Shown here piece after piece: positions 24,645 to 32,257 of a stretch of 46,400 nucleotides of DNA; the first letter of the stretch is position 1; the number at the start of each line of letters is the position of its first letter. The notes under the pieces are model-generated. The model was not told where the DNA came from and did no database searches. It was given only the letters and a program-made list of their open reading frames with translations. The position numbers and the translations under genes are program-made. Source of the DNA: Arenimonas sp. (lineage in GTDB: Bacteria > Pseudomonadota > Alphaproteobacteria > Rhizobiales > Rhizobiaceae); the NCBI GenBank assembly GCA_019459145.1, contig JAIBEK010000046.1, positions 1 to 46,400 on the forward strand, given 5' to 3'.

Positions 24645-25876
24645 TGCCGTTCTTCCGGTATGGCGTAGACGACGGCGCCGGTGCCGCACCAGCTGTGCAG
24701 CCGGAACAGGAAGCGGTAGCCGCCGAGATTGTCCATCAGCCAGGCGGGCGTCGCAAGCAGGCCGTCGGCATCATGATAGACGGTTGCGGCGATGATCGGG
24801 CGGTATTTGCGCAAGGTGGCAATGCCGCCCTTGAGGGCGCCAAGTTCTCCGCCTTCGAGATGCAGCTTGACGAAGCTCGGGGCAGCACCAAGCGCGTCGA
24901 GCGTCCGGGTCTCGCGTTCGCTCGTTCCGGTGGGGGAGATTTGCGAGGCGTAGCCGAGGCCGTGGTGAAAGCGGACCGTGCAACGCTCGCTGTCGAGCAG
25001 CGCATCGCTGACGGTGATGCGGCTTCGCTGATCCGATGGAAGACCACCGAGGGTTTGCTCGAGCACGGCGCGGCTTTGCTCGTCCGGCTCGACGGCGAGG
25101 ATGGAGGCGAATTGCCCGTCCGTTTCCGCGATGAAGCGTGTGACGACGCTGCCGTGATGGGCGCCGGCATCGAGGAAACGCTCGTTCGGTCTGAGCACGC
25201 CGAGGATCTGCGGAATGAAGAAACGGTCGTCGATCGTCACCGGCGCGCCGTCGAAGGTCCATTCCTGCCGAAGGCGTCGCCAGGCGATGAACTGCAGGTG
25301 GTGCGCTCGCGAGACATCGTCGTCCCAGGCGGAAAGCACGGAGCCGATGCGTTCGACTTCATCGTCGGAGAAAGGCACGGCGAACCAGCCGTTCGACAGC
25401 GGGTGCCGGTCGCGGAAGCTCTCGGCGATGTCGTAGAAAGGCACGATGTCGCGCCAGCCGGTGGCCAAAAGGGCGGCATGAAGCGGTGCATTGGGGCTGG
25501 TGACCACGCTGACTGCGAGCATGGCCCGCGCCTTCGTCTCGGCATCGACGGCATCGGGATGGACGAGCCGGATGCCGGCCCATTCGCCGCTTTGCGCCAG
25601 GGCCTCGGCATTGCGGTCGACGACCAGGGCGAAGTCCTCGCCCACGGCGCGCAGGTGATCGCGCGCCAGCCGTCCGAGATTGCCGGCCCCATAAAGCGCC
25701 AGCGGCTGGCGCGGAGCGACCGGTCCCGGCGCAGATGGGTCGTCCGCGATGGCGCGGAGATGAGAGAGGGATGAAGGCCGGTCGGGCGGGGCGTCGAAGG
25801 CACGGGCAATCACCGCCGGTCGATCCGGCGATGCCGCGACCGGCTCTTGCGCCCTTGTCTGCTTGGCTTCGATCAT
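24641..25876 (-). CDS. FkbM family methyltransferase, second copy
   Basis: A 411-residue protein of the same build as its neighbour: an N-terminal module LALYGAGNLGRLARDHLRAV with VVDRNAEALAQSG, and a C-terminal FkbM part (RFLDAGAHHGSVVTRFIAET, ILAVEPDEQSRAVLEQ, SFVKLHLEGGELGALKGGIA). The first about 60 residues are alanine/proline-rich and probably disordered. In the final motif the usual K-x-D-x-E-G is K-L-H-L-E-G, lacking the acidic residue present in its partner, so its activity may differ. ATG 25876 is chosen over TTG 25888. It is divergent from the reductase gene (117-base gap). Confidence 0.85.
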   Translation of the reverse strand: MIEAKQTRAQEPVAASPDRPAVIARAFDAPPDRPSSLSHLRAIADDPSAPGPVAPRQPLALYGAGNLGRLARDHLRAVGEDFALVVDRNAEALAQSGEWAGIRLVHPDAVDAETKARAMLAVSVVTSPNAPLHAALLATGWRDIVPFYDIAESFRDRHPLSNGWFAVPFSDDEVERIGSVLSAWDDDVSRAHHLQFIAWRRLRQEWTFDGAPVTIDDRFFIPQILGVLRPNERFLDAGAHHGSVVTRFIAETDGQFASILAVEPDEQSRAVLEQTLGGLPSDQRSRITVSDALLDSERCTVRFHHGLGYASQISPTGTSERETRTLDALGAAPSFVKLHLEGGELGALKGGIATLRKYRPIIAATVYHDADGLLATPAWLMDNLGGYRFLFRLHSWCGTGAVVYAIPEERQ

Positions 25877-25993
25877 TTCCGTCCGCAATTCGCCCGGCTC
25901 GTCTAAACTGCCATCCCGGATGATTCGAACAACCTGCCGGTCCGCCTGTCTTTAAAGTCATCTATCAGGGCGTGACCTTTCCCGGAGCTTGTC

Positions 25994-26890
25994 ATGACAA
26001 GGATCGTGTTGACCGGTGCTACCGGTTTCGTCGGCCGCCAGATCCATCGCGGGCTCGCCGAAGCCGGCCACGACGTCGTTCCGGTGCTTCGCCCCGGCAG
26101 CGCGGCGCGCCTGCTGGAGGGCGCCAGGGCTGAGCATGCCATCCTGACGAATGATATTTTTGCCGAGACCGCCGACTGGTGGACGGAGCGACTGGAGGGC
26201 GTCGATGCGGTCATCCACGCCGCCTGGTATGTCGAACCGGGCAAGTATCTCGATTCCGCGCTCAATCTCGATTGCGTCGCCGGCACGCTCACGCTCGCCC
26301 GGGGCGCTGCGGAGGCCGGAGTCCGCCACTTCATCGGTGTCGGCACCTGCATGGAATACCGGCTGCCGTCGGAACGGCTGACGATCGACGCCCCGCTCGA
26401 TCCGGCGACGCTCTATTCCGCGTGTAAACTTTCCGTTTACCATATGCTGACACAGTATTTCGCGAAGATGGAGGTGACCTTCTCCTGGTGCAGGCTCTTC
26501 TACCTGCACGGCGAGGGGGAATATGCCGCCCGTCTCGTGCCCTATATCCGCGAACGGCTTGGTCGCGGCGAAGTCGCAAGACTTTCCGCTGGAACGCAGC
26601 TTCGGGACTTTCTCGACGTGCGGCAGGCTGGGGCGATGATCGCCGATGTGGTTGAGACAGGTCAGCCTGGCGCAATCAACATTTGTTCAGGTATCCCGAC
26701 GACGATACGCCAATTGGCGGAACGGATCGCCGACGAATACGGCAGGCGCGACCTGCTGGAGTTCGGAACGGCCGCGATCCATCCCTCCGATCCGGCCGCT
26801 GTCGTCGGCCTATGCAATGCGATCACTCCTACCCGAATGCCGGAGACGCTGAATGAAAGCCCAGTTGAAGCCGCGGATCAATCTCGATGA
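25994..26890 (+). CDS. NAD-dependent epimerase/dehydratase, RfbJ-like 4-ketoreductase
   Basis: A 298-residue extended short-chain dehydrogenase. GATGFVGRQ is the dinucleotide loop at residues 8-16; VIHAAWYVEPGKYL and the catalytic YSACK (Tyr, Lys) are present, as is GTQLRDFLDVRQAGAMIADV. Its length and pattern resemble the CDP-abequose synthase (RfbJ) branch, which reduces CDP-4-keto-6-deoxy sugars at C4. That is the step missing from the rfbFG block, so I propose it finishes the branched CDP-sugar; this is inference from context. GGAG lies eight bases before the ATG. It overlaps the radical SAM gene by 38 bases. Confidence 0.8.
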   Translation: MTRIVLTGATGFVGRQIHRGLAEAGHDVVPVLRPGSAARLLEGARAEHAILTNDIFAETADWWTERLEGVDAVIHAAWYVEPGKYLDSALNLDCVAGTLTLARGAAEAGVRHFIGVGTCMEYRLPSERLTIDAPLDPATLYSACKLSVYHMLTQYFAKMEVTFSWCRLFYLHGEGEYAARLVPYIRERLGRGEVARLSAGTQLRDFLDVRQAGAMIADVVETGQPGAINICSGIPTTIRQLAERIADEYGRRDLLEFGTAAIHPSDPAAVVGLCNAITPTRMPETLNESPVEAADQSR

Positions 26891-27932
26891 CCGGACCGCT
26901 CTCGAGACCGTCATCCCGCTCGAGACGCCCTTCATCGTCTTTATCGATCCGGCCAGTTCCTGCAATTTCAAGTGCACCTTCTGCCCGACCGGCCATCGCC
27001 AGCTGATCGCCGACACCGGCCGCTTCCAGGGCGCGATGAAGTATGACGTCTTCACCAAGGCGATCGATGACCTGGGCGCCTTCGGCAAGCCGATCAAGGT
27101 GCTCCGCATGTACAAGGACGGCGAGCCCTTCCTCAACAAGCGCCTCGCCGACATGATCGCCTATGCCAAGAAGAGCGGTTATGTCGACTATATCGACACG
27201 ACCACCAACGGCACCTTCCTGACGCCGGAGCGGCTCGGACCAGTGATCGAGGCCGGCCTCGACAAGATCAACATCTCCGTCGACGGCATGACCCGCGAAA
27301 CCTACCAGGAGTTCACCGGCTTCGACTTCGACTTCGACAAGTTCGTCGAGGGCGTGAAGTGGCTGGACGCCAACAAGGGCGACATGGAAGTGTCGATCAA
27401 GATCCCCGGCGAACTGATCACCGATGCGCAGCGCCAGCAGTTTTTCGATACTTTCGGCGATTATTGCGACCGTATCTTCATCGAGAACTTCGCCCCCTGC
27501 TGGCCGGAATTCGACGTGGAGGAGCGCTCGGGCATCAAGATCGGTGACGTCGGCATCTATCAGCAGGCACTGAAGCCCACCGATACCTGTCCCTATATCT
27601 TCTACGCCATGAGCGTGAACGCCGACGGCCTCGTCTCGTCCTGCTTCCTCGACTGGGGCCGCAAGCTCATCATCGGCGACGTGCGCACCACGCCGCTGAG
27701 CGAGATCTGGACCTCCGACGCCATGAACGCGCTGCGCCTGCAGCACCTCGAGGGGCGTCGCTGCGAGAACAAGGTCTGCGGCAGTTGCGGCCAGCTCACG
27801 CACTGCCTGCCGGACAACATCGACGACCACCGCGAAATGCTGCTCGAGCGCTTCCGCGACAAGGTCAAGATCAACCCGGCCGTCAAGGCGCCGGGCGGTC
27901 TCAAGCCGATGGCTCCCATCGCAGCCGAATGA
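26853..27932 (+). CDS. Radical SAM/SPASM-domain enzyme in a glycan cluster
   Basis: A 359-residue radical SAM enzyme. The [4Fe-4S] cluster motif CNFKCTFC (C37, C41, C44) cleaves SAM to the 5'-deoxyadenosyl radical; RMYKDGEPFLNK, TTTNGTFL and ISVDGM are the following barrel blocks. The C-terminal SPASM-type region has C246, C264 and CENKVCGSCGQLTHC (304-318) for auxiliary Fe-S clusters. SPASM enzymes usually modify peptides, sugars or aminoglycosides (dehydrogenation, epimerisation, deoxygenation). Here it overlaps a sugar reductase by 38 bases and a GT4 by four, so a glycan substrate is inferred. GGAG lies six bases before its ATG. No precursor peptide is seen. Confidence 0.87.
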   Translation: MKAQLKPRINLDDRTALETVIPLETPFIVFIDPASSCNFKCTFCPTGHRQLIADTGRFQGAMKYDVFTKAIDDLGAFGKPIKVLRMYKDGEPFLNKRLADMIAYAKKSGYVDYIDTTTNGTFLTPERLGPVIEAGLDKINISVDGMTRETYQEFTGFDFDFDKFVEGVKWLDANKGDMEVSIKIPGELITDAQRQQFFDTFGDYCDRIFIENFAPCWPEFDVEERSGIKIGDVGIYQQALKPTDTCPYIFYAMSVNADGLVSSCFLDWGRKLIIGDVRTTPLSEIWTSDAMNALRLQHLEGRRCENKVCGSCGQLTHCLPDNIDDHREMLLERFRDKVKINPAVKAPGGLKPMAPIAAE

Positions 27933-29182
27933 AGATCCTGCACATCACGCCGCATCTCGGCGGCGGTGTCGGAAAGGCCCATGCGGCCATCCAGGGCGCA
28001 ACCGGCTCGTCTGTCGAGCGCGCCTATTATCTCCTCGAAGAACCCCGCGACCGGCGCTATGCAGACCTGGTCGAGCAAGCGGGCGGTCGCCTCCATCATG
28101 CGGGAAAGGGCGTTTCGCTCGCGGACCTGATCGAGGACGCCGACATAGTCCAGGTCGAGTGGTGGAACCATCCGCGCCTCTATCATCTGCTTGCCACCGC
28201 CGAGCTGCCGCCGATGCGCAGCCTGTTCTGGGCCCATGTCTCGGGACTTTTCGCACCCTACATTCCGTCGGGCCTGGTCGCAGCCGCCGGGCGGTTTGTC
28301 TTCACCTCGCCCTGTTCGCTGCAGGCGCCGGAGATCGATGCTCTGCCGGACGCGCTGCACGCGCGTCTCGGCGTCGTCGGTTCGGGCTTCGGCTTCGAAG
28401 CTGAGGGCGCCGCGGATGAGATGCCGGCGAGCGGGACGTCGTCAGCGGTCGCCTATCTCGGCACGGTCGATTTCGTCAAGATGCATCCCGCCTTCTTCGA
28501 CATCATCGATCAGGTGGACAATCCCGATCTTCGCGTCTCGGTCTGGGGCGGCTTCGATCCTCAAGGTGAGCCGGCGGCCCGCGCCCGCGCCATGCGCCAT
28601 CCCGAGCGCGTGCGGCTGGAAGGCCAGACCGCCGATCCGCGCGGCGCCCTTCAATCCGCCGGCATCTTCTTCTATCCGCTCCGCGAGGATCACTACGGCA
28701 CGGCGGAGAACGCGCTGATCGAAGCGATGTCGCTGGGGCTGGTGTCGGTGGTGCTGGCCAATCCGGCGGAATGCGCCATCGTCACCGACGGTGTGAACGG
28801 AGTGGTCGCGGCCGATCCCGCGGAGATGGCGACAAGGCTCGGGCGCCTGCTGGACGACCCGGACGAGTGCCGGCAACTGTCCGTCGCCGCGTGGACGACG
28901 GCGCGCGAGCGATATCAGCCGCGCCATTCGGCGGGTCTCCTCGAAGGGCACTACCGCGCCCTGATGGCCGAACCGAAGACGAAGATCGACTTTGCCTCGC
29001 TGCTCGGCGCCGGCCCGGCCGACTGGTTCCTCTCGACCCAGCAGCGCGATGGGGCAAGCGGGGCTGGGCGCATGTTTGCCTCCGGCGGCGCCCTGTCGAA
29101 GGGCAGCATCGACCACTTCCTCGCGACCTTCCCGGACGATCCCGGACTGCTTGCGCTGTCGGGCTCGACCTCGGTTCGCTGA
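27929..29182 (+). CDS. Family 4 glycosyltransferase
   Basis: A 417-residue GT-B protein. MKILHITPHLGGGVGKAHAA is a classic GT4 N-terminus with glycine-rich acceptor loop. The C-terminal donor domain shows AVAYLGTVDFVKMHP, VSVWGGFD, and FYPLREDHYGTAENALIEAM with the E-x7-E type site, then DGVNGVVAADPAEMATRLGR. About 50 extra residues at the end have no assignment. Overlap ATGA with the radical SAM gene means coupled translation. It likely adds one sugar of the same glycan. It converges on the second GT2 gene (22-base gap). Confidence 0.87.
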   Translation: MKILHITPHLGGGVGKAHAAIQGATGSSVERAYYLLEEPRDRRYADLVEQAGGRLHHAGKGVSLADLIEDADIVQVEWWNHPRLYHLLATAELPPMRSLFWAHVSGLFAPYIPSGLVAAAGRFVFTSPCSLQAPEIDALPDALHARLGVVGSGFGFEAEGAADEMPASGTSSAVAYLGTVDFVKMHPAFFDIIDQVDNPDLRVSVWGGFDPQGEPAARARAMRHPERVRLEGQTADPRGALQSAGIFFYPLREDHYGTAENALIEAMSLGLVSVVLANPAECAIVTDGVNGVVAADPAEMATRLGRLLDDPDECRQLSVAAWTTARERYQPRHSAGLLEGHYRALMAEPKTKIDFASLLGAGPADWFLSTQQRDGASGAGRMFASGGALSKGSIDHFLATFPDDPGLLALSGSTSVR

Positions 29183-29204
29183 AGGCGGGGAGCGGTTGCG
29201 GGGC

Positions 29205-30332
29205 TCAGTCTTCCTTGATCGGCACGAAATCGGTGATGACGAAGACCGGGGCGAGGATCGATTCGATCACGTCGAAAAATTCCTGGGCCGTCTGAGCATC
29301 GCCGATGAAGCGGTCGACCAACAGCATCTGCGCATGCAGGCCGCGTCTCTTGTCCTCGGGCGGCTCGGGGAAATATTGCGGGCGGAAGCGCTCGGCCAGC
29401 GCCGCGCCGCCGGGCATGCGGTGGATCGCCTCGAAATAGCCCTGACCACGACGCTCGAAGGCAGCCTCGTCATGTTCACGCATGCAGTCGATGGTGCAGG
29501 CCTTGACGAAATCCCCGTTGAAGCCGGCCCAGCTTGCGCCGAGTTCGTGCAGGACGCGTGCCTGCACCTCGGCGATTGCGGCCGCAAGGCCGATGCGCGC
29601 ATCGAAGGGAAAGCCCTCGATCGCCGAGGGCACTGGCACGGGGCGGAACGGCGCCGCGCTGATGGCGGAGAGCGGACGGTGGGAGAGCACGAGCCCCTGC
29701 GAGAAGATCAGCACACGGGCCGCCCACTCCCAACGCGGCAAGGGGGTGAGCCAGCTGAGCGGCGTGGCGGATGAGAGAATGGTCTGGACCAGGGAGCGCC
29801 GCACGGCTCCGTGATAGAGGCCGAAGGGCATGCGCGGCGTATTCTGGCTTCCGGCCCACTGGAAGAAGGCTTCCAGCATCCGGGCCTTGTCGATCTCGGC
29901 TAGATGATGGACGATCGGCACCGCGACCGTGGCGCTGATTGCGCGCGGAGCATCGGGGTCGATGGCAAAGGCATTCCAGCCGAGCGCATCGGCATCGGGA
30001 TGCGCTTCCTCGATATGGGCGAGGAGCCTGGGCAGTTCGGCCTGGAGCATGTCGTCCGGCGAAATGAGCGACACCCAATCACCCGTGGCGGCGGCGAGCG
30101 TGCCGTTCCACAGGTTCGCGGCGGAAAGGCCCTCTGGCGCCGGGGGAAGGATCCGCAGGCGCGGATCGTTCGCCGCGCGGGCCTCGAGATAGGGCCAGGC
30201 CCCCTTCGGCATGCCGCAGGGGGCAATGATCACCTCGATGCTGGAGTCCGGTGCCTCGAGAAGCCGGTTGACCAGATGCGTCGGCGCCGACTGGCCGGGT
30301 TCGACGGGAATGCAGACGGATAGTTTCGGCAT
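29205..30332 (-). CDS. Family 2 glycosyltransferase, paralogue
   Basis: A 375-residue protein with a GT-A N-terminal domain: PKLSVCIPVEPGQSAPTHLV, NLWNGTLAAATGDWVSLISP then DDM. It shares with the 21344 gene the order LAAATGDWV, the acidic pair, a later YH-AV-R segment and a long C-terminal part, so they look paralogous; this copy has SPDD instead of GDDD at the metal site. ATG 30332 is preceded by CGAGG; 13 extra residues at the longer start lack similarity. It closes the cluster. Confidence 0.85.
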   Translation of the reverse strand: MPKLSVCIPVEPGQSAPTHLVNRLLEAPDSSIEVIIAPCGMPKGAWPYLEARAANDPRLRILPPAPEGLSAANLWNGTLAAATGDWVSLISPDDMLQAELPRLLAHIEEAHPDADALGWNAFAIDPDAPRAISATVAVPIVHHLAEIDKARMLEAFFQWAGSQNTPRMPFGLYHGAVRRSLVQTILSSATPLSWLTPLPRWEWAARVLIFSQGLVLSHRPLSAISAAPFRPVPVPSAIEGFPFDARIGLAAAIAEVQARVLHELGASWAGFNGDFVKACTIDCMREHDEAAFERRGQGYFEAIHRMPGGAALAERFRPQYFPEPPEDKRRGLHAQMLLVDRFIGDAQTAQEFFDVIESILAPVFVITDFVPIKED

Positions 30333-30498
30333 GCGGCCTCGCAGGAATGCCTCTTCCACGCCATGCAGCATGGAGGGGGCGAAACAGATGCTCGCGGCGC
30401 CACGATGTCGAACGAATCGTCGCGGACCTCGGCTGCCTGTTTCCTAGCCGCCCGAACTGGCGCGAGGCTTGGTTGGGGACCTCTGCGGATCGGCGCGC

Positions 30499-30837
30499 TC
30501 AGCCGCCGATCTGTTCCGCCATCTGGTAAAGCCCGGCGCAGCGCGCACCCGACGCGCAGAAGGCGAGGATCGGACCTTCGGTTTCCTTCAGCAGGCTACG
30601 CAGCTTGCGCGCCTGCTCCATCGGCACGGCAGAGCCACCGACCGGCAGGTAATAGACCTTGAGATTGGCGGCCTGCGCTGCCGCCTCGATCGCCGAGAAC
30701 TTCGGCTGGCCCCATCCTTCGCCGTCCGGCCGCATGCAGATCACCGCCGCATAACCCGATTCGGCGACCTTGCCGAGATCCGCCGGCTTCAACTGTCCGG
30801 TGACGTGGTAGTTGTGCGTGACGGGGCGGATGTGCAT
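30499..30837 (-). CDS. DUF442/TIGR01244 family sulfurtransferase-phosphatase-like protein
   Basis: A 112-residue protein of the TIGR01244 family, the dual-specificity-phosphatase-like module found also as the N-terminal part of the Blh/BigR-operon hydrolase. Blocks: HNYHVTGQLKPADLGKVAES, VICMRPDGEGWGQP, VYYLPVGG, and the active loop FCASGARCAGLY with C94 and R99. Proposed roles involve sulfide or persulfide handling. AAGGA lies seven bases before ATG 30837; the longer frame crosses the AT-rich promoter. An AT-rich dyad lies about 75-105 bases upstream. Confidence 0.87.
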   Translation of the reverse strand: MHIRPVTHNYHVTGQLKPADLGKVAESGYAAVICMRPDGEGWGQPKFSAIEAAAQAANLKVYYLPVGGSAVPMEQARKLRSLLKETEGPILAFCASGARCAGLYQMAEQIGG

Positions 30838-30909
30838 CAATGAGTTCCTTTGTTCGGCAGGCGGACGCCGCCGGCAATCGCGACAGGCGACCGCTTCGCA
30901 AGTGATTTC

Positions 30910-30942
30910 TTGATACATAATGATAACGATATGTATGTTCAA
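30910..30942 (-). promoter_or_regulatory. AT-rich inverted repeat, candidate operator
   Basis: TTGA-TACATA (30910-30919) and TATGTA-TGTTCAA (30930-30942) are mirrored around ATGATAACGA. It lies between the sulfurtransferase gene, whose promoter should be here, and the end of the membrane-protein gene. In Agrobacterium and Xylella the redox/sulfide repressor BigR controls a DUF442-containing gene from an AT-rich palindrome, so this is a good candidate site; the core ATAATGATAA also resembles Fur-box half sites. No regulator gene is in the window. Confidence 0.4.
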
Positions 30943-30957
30943 GCGTTGACGGCGACC

Positions 30958-31860
30958 TCACGGAGCGGACGGCATCGGCACGGTTGCGACGACATGCGCC
31001 AGCAGGAATTCCGGCAAACGGGCAATCACGGGGGGAAGCTTCAGCCATTGCGCCGTATCGAAATAGGCGCGGCTGCGTTTGACGACCGGGTCCCTGGAGG
31101 TCGGCAGGATGATCAGATTATAGCTTCGCGCGGCAGTAAACTCCTCGGTGAAGCGGAAGGACAGGCCGAAGCGCACCGCCGTGAATTCGGACAGGGCCTC
31201 GGCGCTGGCGATGGCGGGCGCGAGATCCAGCCATCGGGCCTGTTCGATCAGTTGCTCGAGCGCCTTGACCAGCAGGAGATGCACGGTCTCGCCGTCGGCG
31301 GTTTCCGGTGCGACGAGCTTCATCCGGATCGAGCCGACCTCACCTTCCGGCGTGCCCTTGGCGATGAAGAAGAAGGAGGCGTTCTGCGCGTCCTCCTCTT
31401 TCGCCGGCAGCACCGTCTCCGACAGGCATTCGAATGTCCTGCGGTCGAACTGGCTCTGCTGCCAGCCCTGATTGTCGACGCCGGCGGCCTTGAATGCGGC
31501 ACACAGCTCGACGCCGCTGGCCCGCACCTCCCGCACGAAGGTGCCAAGTGCGGTATCCTCCGGTGCGGCGAAGAAGCGTGCGGGAATGGCGATCGGGACC
31601 GCCGCCAGCCGCCGTCCCCGCAACGCCCGCATCCCGGCGGGCTGGCGCGGCGTCTCGGCGAGCAGCCAGTGAAGATCGTAGCGATCGAGCAAGGCACGCA
31701 GGTTGCGCCGGTCATTGGCGAGCAGCAGCGTGGCGATGATCGCACAGGAAAAGGCCACAAGCAGAACCGCGAAGAGAAGCATCGCGCTTTTCTTCGGCGG
31801 GGCGGGCTTGGCGCGGGCTGTGAGACGCCCGCTCTTGTCCTTGTCGTCGCCGCTCGGCAT
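30958..31860 (-). CDS. Hypothetical single-pass membrane protein
   Basis: A 300-residue protein with a lysine-rich cytoplasmic start (KSGRLTARAKPAPPKK), one membrane helix at about residues 27-48 (AMLLFAVLLVAFSCAIIATL) and a soluble, presumably periplasmic, part of about 250 residues. No catalytic motif was recognised; two cysteines (CAAFKAAG and FECLSE) could pair in the periplasm. It resembles conserved rhizobial hypotheticals, possibly with a domain of unknown function. AAAGG lies upstream of the ATG. About 400 bases without a gene lie upstream. Confidence 0.75.
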   Translation of the reverse strand: MPSGDDKDKSGRLTARAKPAPPKKSAMLLFAVLLVAFSCAIIATLLLANDRRNLRALLDRYDLHWLLAETPRQPAGMRALRGRRLAAVPIAIPARFFAAPEDTALGTFVREVRASGVELCAAFKAAGVDNQGWQQSQFDRRTFECLSETVLPAKEEDAQNASFFFIAKGTPEGEVGSIRMKLVAPETADGETVHLLLVKALEQLIEQARWLDLAPAIASAEALSEFTAVRFGLSFRFTEEFTAARSYNLIILPTSRDPVVKRSRAYFDTAQWLKLPPVIARLPEFLLAHVVATVPMPSAP

Positions 31861-32257
31861 GGAGACCTTTTCATGCGGTTTACGCCGTGCTTATCGCATG
31901 AAATCCTTTGGGAGACCTATACACGGCCTTGCGAGTCCTTGCCGTGCGGCGCGCGTCGACAAAGTGAAAAATGCCCGGCTCTGATCCCCGAAAACTGGAC
32001 GGAAATTGGGGATCAGGTCAGAATCCCGCACGTCGCACCGGAGGGGCGACGGACGCTGAGAGCGGGGAAGTTCAACCGCCGCTCTCACTTGCGGTCAACT
32101 TCGTCATGTATTCCTGAAAATAAATGTTCCGCCGCACGGAACAATTCGAAATCTGATGGGTTGACGGGCATGATCGAGGCGTTGCGGTACGCTCTTTCCG
32201 GATTGACGTGTTCACGGCACGACGTCGCAGCACCTTCCGCCGATCGGAACAGTTTTC
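31861..32257. other. Regulatory stretch before the PRC-barrel gene
   Basis: No gene. It holds the promoters of two divergent genes. Positions about 32057-32083 form a hairpin with GAGAGCGG/CCGCTCTC arms. From about 32100 the composition turns AT-rich, with an EcfG-like promoter motif (see 32138-32162). Confidence 0.5.
32138..32162 (+). promoter_or_regulatory. EcfG-like (general stress response) promoter motif
   Basis: GGAAC, 16 bases, GGTT. The alphaproteobacterial extracytoplasmic sigma factor EcfG recognises GGAAC-N16/17-CGTT; here the -10 half differs in one base. It lies about 95 bases before the PRC-barrel gene, whose neighbours include HWE kinases and a single-domain response regulator, as expected for this regulon. 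Confidence 0.35.
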
